DNA of 5,150 nt from CAYHGV01 sp964356135 (GTDB lineage Bacteria > Hydrothermota > Tepidihabitantia > CAYHGV01), in NCBI GenBank assembly GCA_964356135.1, contig CAYHGV010000131.1, positions 1-5,150 on the forward strand, read 5' to 3'. The translations under genes were made by a program, and so were the position numbers. Below are positions 1 through 5,150 of this stretch, piece by piece. The notes beneath the pieces are model-generated. The model did not search any database. It worked only from the letters and a program-made list of their open reading frames with translations, and was not told the origin of the DNA. Within the stretch, counting starts at the first letter, position 1. The number at the start of each line of letters is the position of its first letter.

Positions 1-2
1 GT

Positions 3-1946
3 CAAGTGCGCAAAGCCCGAACGCCGGTTACGGTCTCCTATGACCCGGTGCTCAAATTGACCTGGCTTGAAGGAACTTTGGAAGCAGGAGACATCACCGC
101 GGTGCTGCCCGGACCCGGTCTTGACGGCGGCGCGGACGAAGGCGATGCCACCCTGTTTTTAAAAGCGGGCGGCATCACCACCGACATGCTTGCCGATGAA
201 GCGGTAACATCGGCAAAAATCGAAGACGGGACTATCCAGCCAGTCGATATGGGTTTTGCGACTGGAGATATTACTGGAGTGAACGCAGGCAATGGACTTA
301 CGGGCGGTGGAACAGCGGGTGATGTAACCCTTGATGTCGGAGCGGGTACCGGCATATCGGTCGCAACAGACGCGGTCGCGTTAGATCTCACTTATGCCGA
401 CGGACGCTATGTTAACGAAGGACAGGCGAATTCCATAACCAGTGCTATGATAACGGACGGTCAGGTGCAAAACGCTGACCTTGCCACCGATGCGGTCACG
501 CTTGCCAAGATGGCAGATAACTCGGTTGGCTCAGCCGAGATTGTTGACTTGAGTGTTGCGACCGCTGACCTGGCGAATGGTGCGGTGACCAATCCAAAGC
601 TTGGTGCGGATGCCGTCACCACGGACAAGATTTTGAACCTGACCGTTGGCACTGCTGACCTCGCCGATTTGTCGGTCACAACTGCGAAACTCGCTGACAA
701 TGCAGTCACGAGCGGCAAGATTCAGGATGGACAAGTTCAGAACGCTGACCTTGGCGCCAACGCAGTGACGACCGACAAGATTCTGGACGGGACGATATTG
801 AACGGTGACATCGCCCCCACCACAATCGATCGCACCAAGCTCATCGGCACCGGTTCGAGCTCTGGTCAGGTCCTCACTTCAACCGGAGCCGGGTCTGCGC
901 CTAATTGGGTGAATACTGCGAGCGATGGTGACTGGGTTATATCCGGCACCGACCAGTATTCGGCGGTGAATGGCAATGTCGGTATCGGAACATCGACTCC
1001 GAATACTGGTAAGTTAGTTGTGTTGTGCCCCACCGGCGTCGGTGTACGTTCCAACACCTCCGACCCTTCGAGCCCCGCCGTGTCTGGATTCAGCAGCGGC
1101 GTTACGGGCACCGGTGTTTACGGTGACGGCAATGGCAGGGGAGTGCAAGGCGCCAGCTACGGCGGCGGCAACGGCATTGAAGGAATCGCCTTCACTCCCA
1201 GCGGCAGCGGCTATGGAGTGCTGGGAACCAATACCCAATCCGGCGGTTCCGGCGGTATCGGTGTTAGGGGAAACGGTTATGCAGTCGGTGTCTATGGGAA
1301 TGCGAGCAGTGGCAGCGGTTATGGAGTGCAGGGAATGAGCACTGGAGCTGCGGGTGTATTCGGTTCCGGTGGAACCTATGGCGTACAGGGCTCTGGCAGT
1401 AGTGCGGGCGTTTTCGGTCAATCAACCACAATCGGAATCCAGGGAAATGCCTCCAACACTTCAGGTGACCGCTGCGGCGCTTGGTTCACCGTCCAGAATG
1501 GCACTGGCGGGTCTGCTCGGGTTGCAGCCTGGTCCGGCGGCGTACAATATAAAATCGTCGGAAACGGCAATGTCTCGACCATTATGCCCACTCAACAGGG
1601 TCAGAAAATACTCTTTGCCCCGGAATGCCCTGAACCCTACTTCGAGGACTTCGGCCAGGGTAGACTTACAAACGGCTATGCCCACATCGAGCTTGACCGG
1701 CTCTTTTTAGACTGCATTAAAACCGATACCCAGCACCCGATGAAGGTTTTTATCGAACTCAACGACGACTGCAAAGGCATCTATGTGAAAACCGGTACAA
1801 CCGGCTTCGATGTCTTTGAACTCCAGGGTGGCAAGAGCAATGCCGCTTTCACCTACCGAGTGGTGGCAAATCGAAAAGACACTGATTATCTAAGACTACC
1901 AGCTGCTGCTCCTGAACCCGAAGCGCGCCAAATGCCGATACGGTAA
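3..1946 (+). CDS. Modular fibre-like surface protein with decapeptide and Gly-rich repeats (5' partial)
   Basis: The frame is open to the left edge. The GTG at 6 has no ribosome site and falls inside a domain, so the gene probably begins upstream. Residues are numbered from that GTG (646 aa). In order: GDIT modules (28-52, 87-111); ten-residue repeats (64-83, then 141-280 without a break); a GQVLTST...APNWV linker (287-302); a neck containing GNVGIGTSTP (323-332); a glycine-rich region with twelve G-[VI]-x-G motifs (365-480); and a globular C-terminal domain (about 525-630) with GQGRLTNGYAHIEL, GIYVKTGTTGFDVFELQGG and FTYRVVANRK. From memory, the neck and C-terminal motifs recur in tail-fibre-like surface proteins of uncultured bacteria and phages. 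No catalytic motif is visible. A trimeric extracellular fibre is inferred. No T9SS-like C-terminal sorting domain is evident. A strong terminator follows. It could instead belong to a prophage, but no phage gene lies nearby. Confidence 0.85.
   Translation, partial: QVRKARTPVTVSYDPVLKLTWLEGTLEAGDITAVLPGPGLDGGADEGDATLFLKAGGITTDMLADEAVTSAKIEDGTIQPVDMGFATGDITGVNAGNGLTGGGTAGDVTLDVGAGTGISVATDAVALDLTYADGRYVNEGQANSITSAMITDGQVQNADLATDAVTLAKMADNSVGSAEIVDLSVATADLANGAVTNPKLGADAVTTDKILNLTVGTADLADLSVTTAKLADNAVTSGKIQDGQVQNADLGANAVTTDKILDGTILNGDIAPTTIDRTKLIGTGSSSGQVLTSTGAGSAPNWVNTASDGDWVISGTDQYSAVNGNVGIGTSTPNTGKLVVLCPTGVGVRSNTSDPSSPAVSGFSSGVTGTGVYGDGNGRGVQGASYGGGNGIEGIAFTPSGSGYGVLGTNTQSGGSGGIGVRGNGYAVGVYGNASSGSGYGVQGMSTGAAGVFGSGGTYGVQGSGSSAGVFGQSTTIGIQGNASNTSGDRCGAWFTVQNGTGGSARVAAWSGGVQYKIVGNGNVSTIMPTQQGQKILFAPECPEPYFEDFGQGRLTNGYAHIELDRLFLDCIKTDTQHPMKVFIELNDDCKGIYVKTGTTGFDVFELQGGKSNAAFTYRVVANRKDTDYLRLPAAAPEPEARQMPIR
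87..338 (+). repeat. Two copies of a 25-residue GDIT...GDxTL module
   Basis: Bases 87-161 and 264-338 encode two aligned 25-residue modules, GDITAVLPGPGLDGG... and GDITGVNAGNGLTGG.... They share 14 of 25 positions without gaps, including the GDIT start, the G-x-GL-x-GG centre and the GD-x-TL end. The stretch between them holds two units of the ten-residue repeat (residues 64-83). This looks like an internal duplication in the N-terminal part of the fibre. Similar GDIT-V-x-x-G-x-GL-x-GG motifs are familiar in tail-fibre-like proteins (recalled, not searched). Confidence 0.7.
426..845 (+). repeat. Fourteen tandem ten-residue (30-bp) coding repeats
   Basis: Residues 141-280 of the fibre protein divide into fourteen consecutive units of exactly ten residues, with no insertion or deletion. 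The loose consensus is [DAN]-x-[AST]-[VI]-x-x-x-[KDEM]-[LIM]-x; examples are DGQVQNADLA, TDAVTLAKMA, DLSVATADLA, ADAVTTDKIL and DNAVTSGKIQ. Two further units lie at residues 64-83. The DNA has a 30-bp period but has diverged mostly at third codon positions. The regular spacing of V/I and L/I/M suggests a repetitive beta fold, perhaps a trimeric beta-solenoid shaft; this fold is inferred. Confidence 0.85.
1098..1445 (+). repeat. Glycine-rich G-[VI]-x-G array
   Basis: Residues 365-480 contain twelve G-[VI]-x-G motifs (GVTG, GVYG, GVQG, GIEG, GVLG, GVRG, GVYG, GVQG, GVFG, GVQG, GVFG, GIQG). They start at residues 365, 370, 379, 390, 404, 419, 428, 440, 450, 459, 468 and 477. The spacing is irregular at first and settles to 9 in the last four. 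Segments between them are rich in G, S, T and N. Such arrays are common in predicted extracellular fibres. The array sits between the neck and the C-terminal domain. Confidence 0.8.
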
Positions 1947-1960
1947 CGATGGAAATCACA

Positions 1961-2017
1961 AACAGGTCTAAAGACCTGTTTCTACAAAAACTGTAGAAAC
2001 CGACCTTAAGGTCGGTT
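1961..2017. repeat. Chain of three palindromes joined at GTT/AAC
   Basis: Hairpin 1 (1961-1980) pairs AACAGGTCT with AGACCTGTT. Hairpin 2 (1978-2000) pairs GTTTCTACA with TGTAGAAAC around an AAAAC loop. Hairpin 3 (1998-2017) is a perfect 20-bp palindrome, AACCGACCTTAAGGTCGGTT. Neighbouring hairpins share three bases (GTT 1978-1980, AAC 1998-2000), so not all can form fully at once. Hairpins 1 and 3 carry the same pentamers in swapped order (AGGTC...GACCT and GACCT...AGGTC), which allows cross-pairing. The chain starts 15 bases after the fibre stop codon and runs directly into the terminator. It may be an interspersed palindromic repeat or a 3'-end RNA structure. Confidence 0.8.
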
Positions 2018-2053
2018 AACGAGGGGCGGGCAAAAAGCCCGCCCCTCGTTTTT
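2018..2053 (+). terminator. Strong intrinsic terminator after the fibre gene
   Basis: A perfect 14-bp stem pairs AACGAGGGGCGGGC (2018-2031) with GCCCGCCCCTCGTT (2037-2050) around an AAAAA loop. It is followed by a run of T (2049-2053). The stem is very GC-rich and ends in the T-run, the classic Rho-independent layout. It lies about 70 bases after the fibre stop codon and should separate that transcript from the downstream operon. Confidence 0.92.
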
Positions 2054-2054
2054 C

Positions 2055-2107
2055 TGTAGGAGGGTTCCTATTCCGGCAACGATCGAAACTGGAAAGCCTC
2101 TCCCACA
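2055..2107. repeat. REP-like element, copy A (degenerate)
   Basis: The left arm TGTAGGAGGGTTCC (2055-2068) is an imperfect inverted match to the right arm GGAAAGCCTCTCCCACA (2091-2107). The right part (2084-2106) aligns without gaps to copy B at 2154-2176, identical at 18 of 23 positions. Copy A has lost the internal stem that copy B retains. Sequences ending in CTCCCAC/GTGGGAG recall interspersed palindromic repeats in environmental genomes; that is a recollection, not a search result. Confidence 0.6.
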
Positions 2108-2153
2108 TGGAAAAGATATATCAGAGGGATTCACCAAATGGGGCGACCACATT

Positions 2154-2176
2154 CGCGACTGGGAAGTCGCTCCCAC
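2154..2176. repeat. REP-like element, copy B, with hairpin
   Basis: This 23-nt stretch matches copy A at 18 of 23 positions. It contains a clean hairpin, GCGACT (2155-2160) pairing with AGTCGC (2165-2170) around GGGA, followed by TCCCAC. Upstream, GGGGCGACCA (2140-2149) offers a second GCGAC arm that could pair with the same GTCGC, so two folds are possible. No gene overlaps it. Confidence 0.65.
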
Positions 2177-2257
2177 CTCCAACCTTTTACCATTTACCCT
2201 TTTCAACCATTCTATTTTTAATTATTTAACCATATAACTATCTATATTTATCAATCT
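2170..2257 (+). other. AT-rich tract with no G on the + strand
   Basis: Eighty-eight consecutive bases contain no G on the + strand. The first part is pyrimidine-rich with ACC/TTT elements (AACCTTTTACC, TTTACCC, TTTTCAACC); the second part is strongly AT-rich (TTTTTAATTATTTAACC, ATATAACTATCTATATTTA). An RNA copied from this strand could form almost no internal structure. No open frame, DnaA-box cluster or promoter pair was recognised in it. It separates the REP-like elements from the CTGTG element. Confidence 0.8.
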
Positions 2258-2347
2258 GTGTCGATCTGTGTTGCCTCGCTTCGAGGCGACCTCGTTTTCG
2301 AGGCGAAATCTGCGGTTCCTCTTTGTGTCCTTTGTGCCCTTTGTGGT
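2251..2347. repeat. Tandem CTGTG / CTTTGTG element, interrupted
   Basis: The element begins with two adjacent ten-base units, TCAATCTGTG (2251-2260) and TCGATCTGTG (2261-2270). A third related piece, AAATCTGCGG, lies at 2306-2315. It ends with three exact-register nine-base units, CTTTGTGTC (2321-2329), CTTTGTGCC (2330-2338) and CTTTGTGGT (2339-2347). The 33 bases between the second and third CTG units are a separate double hairpin. From memory, similar strings of ATCTGTG followed by CTTTGTG/CTTTGCG units are scattered between genes in many unrelated bacteria. Their function is not known to me. Confidence 0.65.
2273..2305. repeat. Double-hairpin module of CCTCG/CGAGG arms
   Basis: GCCTCG-CTT-CGAGGC (2273-2287) forms a six-pair hairpin and CCTCG-TTTT-CGAGG (2290-2303) a five-pair hairpin. 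The middle arms can also pair with each other (CGAGG 2282-2286 with CCTCG 2290-2294), giving a competing fold. TTCGAGGCG occurs twice as a direct repeat 17 bases apart (2280-2288, 2297-2305). An inverted copy, CGCCTCGAA, lies at 2369-2377, just before the promoter. It may be an insertion into the CTGTG element. Confidence 0.65.
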
Positions 2348-2385
2348 TCAATATGACTTTGTTTAATGCGCCTCGAAGCTCGGAC

Positions 2386-2415
2386 TTGACAATAAACCCT
2401 CCTTTTAACTATTAT
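2386..2415 (+). promoter_or_regulatory. Sigma-70-like promoter for the propeller operon
   Basis: A perfect -35 box, TTGACA (2386-2391), is followed after 18 bases by TATTAT (2410-2415); an overlapping TATACT (2413-2418) is an alternative -10 with a poorer 21-base spacing. The -10 ends 7 bases before the ATG at 2423, so transcription would start at or next to the start codon. No Shine-Dalgarno sequence precedes that ATG. This fits a leaderless transcript. The call rests on consensus match only. Confidence 0.7.
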
Positions 2416-2422
2416 ACTCGCA

Positions 2423-3883
2423 ATGTTTTTTCAAATCCTGAATCGAAGAAAGAGCTATTCCGCACCGAGACCAGCAGTCAAAATCATCAGCTTTTCCGGC
2501 ATTATGGTCCTCCTCCTGCTGACCGGCTGCCGGTCACAAAAAACTTCCAAAGCCTGGCCATTACCCGGTTATGATAACTACAATACCCGTTTTTATCCTT
2601 TTCCGGGCAGAGTCTCAAAACCCTATTTTAAAGAAATAGGCCGGTTCGGTTCGTTTGAGCACCGGGAAGTAAGTGACCCCCTGATTAATCGGATTGAAAA
2701 TCTATTGCTCGCCAAGGATATCAACGGTGACGGCATCCTTGAAATCTGTGTCCATGCCCGGGGTTCAGAAGCGGTCATCTATACCCCGCGAGGAAAAATC
2801 GTTAAAAATTTCTCCGGTATTTTTTCTTACTACGCACAAAAGGGTTTGAATAATCTCGAGCCGTGTCTTACTTGCAAGGACAGCGTATTTCTGACATTGG
2901 ATTCAACCCGCATCGTTGCCGTCCCCCCGGGATGCAACTCATGGTTTTATTATATCAACGATATTAACAGGGATGGGAAATTGGAGATTATCGACAGCCA
3001 CTGGGAACAGGTCGGCACCCAATTTGAAACCCGGAAGGCATATATCCATGCACACGCACTCACGACCGGCGCCGTGCTCTGGAGTTTCCCGATTGCCCCC
3101 TGGCCATATCTTGACGGCTTTCTGGATATCGACGGCGACGGAAAATTGGAGCTCCTCTTCGGAACCTACTCTCCCAATAATGGTGTCTATCTTAATGGAA
3201 TGACCGACGTCGGCGAGGGTTATGTGCTGCTCCTCGATTGCTATGGCAACCTATTATGGCGCCAGACCTTTTACGGCTCCTATCTGCGGACGATGACCGC
3301 AGTCTCCGATCTCAACCAGGATCGACACCTTGAGATTATCGCTTTTTGCGATTCCTGGTGCGACTCATGCCCGGGAACCGACGGCGTCATCGCGCTGCTC
3401 GATGTAACCACCGGCAACATAATCCACCAGTATAAACAGAACTCGGTCTTTACCTCTGCCGCCATTGCCAATATGGATGGCGATAAAAACCTGGAGGTCG
3501 TCGCCGCATCCCGGGACGGTAGAATATCGGTGTTCGATTGTCAACTTAAAAAACTGCGGGAATATCAACTGCGACCAGATTCTGCTATTCAGTATGATGG
3601 GGTCGATATCTATGTCTGGGCACTCAACGATATCGATAACGACGGCAGGCCTGAGGTTATCGCCACGTCCGGGTTCGAAGAATTTCTGATCCGGGACCCG
3701 TTTGGTTATAATTCGAGAATCCATGAACCGAAACTCTTAATACTCGACAACGACTTGCACTTGCGCCAGCAGATTCCGTTGGATACGAAGTGCTGGCAGG
3801 GGATTATTGCTGACCTGCTCCCGGGCGGCACCAACGAGATTGTGCTTCTGACCGATAAGATAGAAATATTCTCTGCCCAATGA
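2423..3883 (+). CDS. FG-GAP/VCBS-type seven-bladed propeller lipoprotein
   Basis: A 486-aa protein with a basic N-terminus (RRK at 8-10), a hydrophobic segment (21-33) and a lipobox L33-T-G-C36, so a signal-peptidase-II lipoprotein is predicted. Six calcium-loop motifs of the form D-x-[DN]-x-D-x(3)-E start at residues 99, 180, 235, 296, 350 (N in first place) and 403. A degenerate seventh is at 464 (DLLPGGTNE). Spacing of 53-81 residues fits one loop per blade and a seven-bladed beta-propeller, as in integrin-like FG-GAP domains. G-x3-W strands (G216-W220, G275-W279) also suit propeller blades. Eleven cysteines include CLTC (148-151) and C309-x3-C313-x2-C316, possibly disulfides. The start is set by the lipoprotein signal and promoter position; no ribosome site is seen. 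The stop overlaps the next start (ATGA). The role is unknown; envelope binding or scaffolding is inferred. Confidence 0.88.
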   Translation: MFFQILNRRKSYSAPRPAVKIISFSGIMVLLLLTGCRSQKTSKAWPLPGYDNYNTRFYPFPGRVSKPYFKEIGRFGSFEHREVSDPLINRIENLLLAKDINGDGILEICVHARGSEAVIYTPRGKIVKNFSGIFSYYAQKGLNNLEPCLTCKDSVFLTLDSTRIVAVPPGCNSWFYYINDINRDGKLEIIDSHWEQVGTQFETRKAYIHAHALTTGAVLWSFPIAPWPYLDGFLDIDGDGKLELLFGTYSPNNGVYLNGMTDVGEGYVLLLDCYGNLLWRQTFYGSYLRTMTAVSDLNQDRHLEIIAFCDSWCDSCPGTDGVIALLDVTTGNIIHQYKQNSVFTSAAIANMDGDKNLEVVAASRDGRISVFDCQLKKLREYQLRPDSAIQYDGVDIYVWALNDIDNDGRPEVIATSGFEEFLIRDPFGYNSRIHEPKLLILDNDLHLRQQIPLDTKCWQGIIADLLPGGTNEIVLLTDKIEIFSAQ

Positions 3884-5150
3884 TTATCCTGCCGGGAGGG
3901 TCAATCGTCGATACCAGCAAACGGTATCTGCGGTTGCTTCACTTCTTCGGTTCCATGCTCTTATCAGGTATCGCTGGTGCGGTGCTCCTGCCTAAAAGCG
4001 TACATGCCATCGAACCGCCCCTCCAATTTCGGCTGACCTTTGAATTAAAGGAAAAACCCGTGGCTCTTACCGGAGTAAAAATCGGGGAGCACTCCGCCGT
4101 CGTGGTTGCCCTTGAGCCGAATATTCTCGAATGCATCAGCAGCGAAGGAAAAGAGATGTGGCGACGAACCATTTCCTTCCGACCCGAGAATATTGTCGGT
4201 GCAGGCGACAAAATTCTTATCAATGCTCCACCCTTGCTGGTCTGCCTGAATAACCAGGGAACGGTCGTTTGGCAGAGAAGGATTGGTTCTATCCTCCCCC
4301 AACAATTGATACTCAACGATTTCGATGGCGACCGCGAACAAGAGATACTCTACCCCAAAGGCAAAGCGGTCGAGATTATCACCTTAGTCGGTTCTTATAA
4401 ATCAACGATTGCCTTGCCATTCGTTCCCCGCCAAATCCTTATGGTTGAAAAGGGTAAACTCGTTGCCCTGGGTGAACATGAGGTGCTCTGTCTGAATGAA
4501 CAAGGTGAGCGCTCCTGGAGTTTTTCCCTCCCTCGGGGTTTTAAGCCGTTCTATCCAACCGGCAATAATCTTGAACCCTATCCACTCCTCTTCCTGGCGC
4601 AATCCAAACCAACCAACCAGATCGTCTGCCAGGTTTTCGGATCGGAAGGCGGAACGGCAATCACCAGGCTCCTTGTAATAAACATCAAGAACGGGATGCT
4701 TGACTATGTTCTGGCGATTGACGGTATCTGTCTGTCAGTCGTCTCATTGAATTATTCTCAATATCTTTCCATCATCGATGTAAAACAAAAACAAAGTTCC
4801 ATCTGGCAGGTCGATGCCAATTGGAGGGTGATCCGTACGCATGAGCTGAACTCTATCGCATATACGACCTATACCCCACTTCAGTTTTTGCTCCCCTTCT
4901 ATGGGGCTTTACTGTATATACCCGTATCGGGCAGTATTAATTTACTAAAACCGGAACTGACACTGACTGCCGTCGCACCGCAACGGTTTGGAATCAAGTT
5001 CTCTCTCAACGACATCGACCGTGATGGAGATGATGACATACTCGTTGCCGGCAGTGTCCCCCAGGCGGACAATCGGTCTGCCCTCGATTTTATCATAAAC
5101 AACATTCCGGAAAATCGAAGTGCTGCCGAGAGGCTAACCTTGGAAGCCCA
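3880..5150 (+). CDS. Exported PQQ-like/FG-GAP propeller protein (3' partial)
   Basis: The frame is open from the ATG at 3880 to the window end (423 codons plus two bases), so the C-terminus is missing. The start forms ATGA with the previous stop, which suggests translational coupling; no good Shine-Dalgarno precedes it. Basic residues (K14, R15, R18), a hydrophobic stretch (about 19-37) and SVHA-IE suggest a signal peptide cleaved after A43, though an uncleaved anchor is possible. Three blade motifs share exact spacing C-x4-G-x3-W: C85/G90/W94, C122/G127/W131 and C204/G209/W213. This resembles PQQ-type propeller strands. FG-GAP-like loops occur at D147-F-D-G-D151 (E155) and D378-I-D-R-D-G383. 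The sequence between about 215 and 375 is not recognised. It probably acts outside the cytoplasm alongside the upstream lipoprotein. A cytoplasmic signalling domain could follow beyond the window, which cannot be judged here. Confidence 0.85.
   Translation, partial: MIILPGGSIVDTSKRYLRLLHFFGSMLLSGIAGAVLLPKSVHAIEPPLQFRLTFELKEKPVALTGVKIGEHSAVVVALEPNILECISSEGKEMWRRTISFRPENIVGAGDKILINAPPLLVCLNNQGTVVWQRRIGSILPQQLILNDFDGDREQEILYPKGKAVEIITLVGSYKSTIALPFVPRQILMVEKGKLVALGEHEVLCLNEQGERSWSFSLPRGFKPFYPTGNNLEPYPLLFLAQSKPTNQIVCQVFGSEGGTAITRLLVINIKNGMLDYVLAIDGICLSVVSLNYSQYLSIIDVKQKQSSIWQVDANWRVIRTHELNSIAYTTYTPLQFLLPFYGALLYIPVSGSINLLKPELTLTAVAPQRFGIKFSLNDIDRDGDDDILVAGSVPQADNRSALDFIINNIPENRSAAERLTLEA

Noticed and set aside
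6..8. GTG as the true start of the fibre gene
   Set aside because: The frame is open upstream to the window edge, no ribosome site is visible, and there is no signal peptide at this point; the gene is more likely truncated by the window.
426..845. 30-bp periodicity as a CRISPR array or DNA minisatellite
   Set aside because: The period is an in-frame ten-residue protein repeat with third-position divergence; there are no constant DNA repeats with unique spacers.
2006..2206. 66-codon minus-strand reading frame across the terminator and REP-like copies
   Set aside because: It consists only of palindromic repeat sequence and terminator; chance open frame.
2196..2250. AT-rich stretch as a replication origin
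   Set aside because: No DnaA-box-like cluster or iterons were seen nearby, and there is no replication gene in the window.
2323..2574. 83-codon + strand reading frame starting in the CTTTGTG units
   Set aside because: It overlaps the repeat, the promoter and the start of the lipoprotein gene in another frame, and its product has no recognisable feature.
3347..3373. C-x3-C-x2-C (residues 309-316) as a radical SAM iron-sulfur motif
   Set aside because: It sits in a loop of an exported propeller lipoprotein, with no TIM-barrel features; the spacing match is most likely coincidence.
3894..3900. GGGAGGG as a Shine-Dalgarno for a later start of the second propeller gene
   Set aside because: No ATG or GTG in the right frame follows at suitable distance; the next in-frame ATG (3955) would cut the signal peptide.
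3939..4341. Minus-strand frames of 98 and 125 codons inside the second propeller gene
   Set aside because: They are antisense to a continuous frame with signal peptide and repeated blade motifs, and show no features of their own.

Overview
The window looks like a chromosomal piece of an uncultured Gram-negative-type (diderm) bacterium. It has about balanced GC, a lipoprotein with a lipobox, exported beta-propeller proteins carrying FG-GAP/VCBS-type calcium loops, and a long low-complexity surface or fibre protein. From memory, this mix together with a repeat-rich intergenic region resembles FCB-type or candidate-phylum genomes (WOR-3/Stahlbacteria, Zixibacteria and similar). That placement is an inference with low to moderate confidence; there is no marker gene in the window.

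Layout: (1) 3-1946, + strand, is the 3' part of a large modular fibre-like surface protein. It has two GDIT modules, a strict array of 10-residue repeats, a GNVGIGT neck, a glycine-rich G-[VI]-x-G array and a conserved globular C-terminal domain. (2) 1947-2422 is a 476-base intergenic region packed with structure: a chain of three palindromes leading into a strong intrinsic terminator, two diverged copies of a 23-nt REP-like element, an 88-nt tract with no G on the + strand, a tandem CTGTG/CTTTGTG element interrupted by a double hairpin, and a consensus-like promoter. (3) 2423-3883 encodes a lipoprotein predicted to fold as a seven-bladed FG-GAP propeller. (4) 3880 to the window end, overlapping the previous gene by ATGA, encodes a second exported propeller protein that runs off the window.

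The fibre gene is closed off by its own terminator. The two propeller genes appear to form a separate, translationally coupled operon. It is driven by a promoter whose -10 box lies only 7 bases before the first ATG, so the message may be leaderless. The two propeller products may work together at the cell envelope, but no enzymatic function can be read from the sequence. The most unusual content is the layered repeat structure of the intergenic region and the regular architecture of the fibre protein. No mobile element gene, CRISPR array, tRNA or rRNA was seen.
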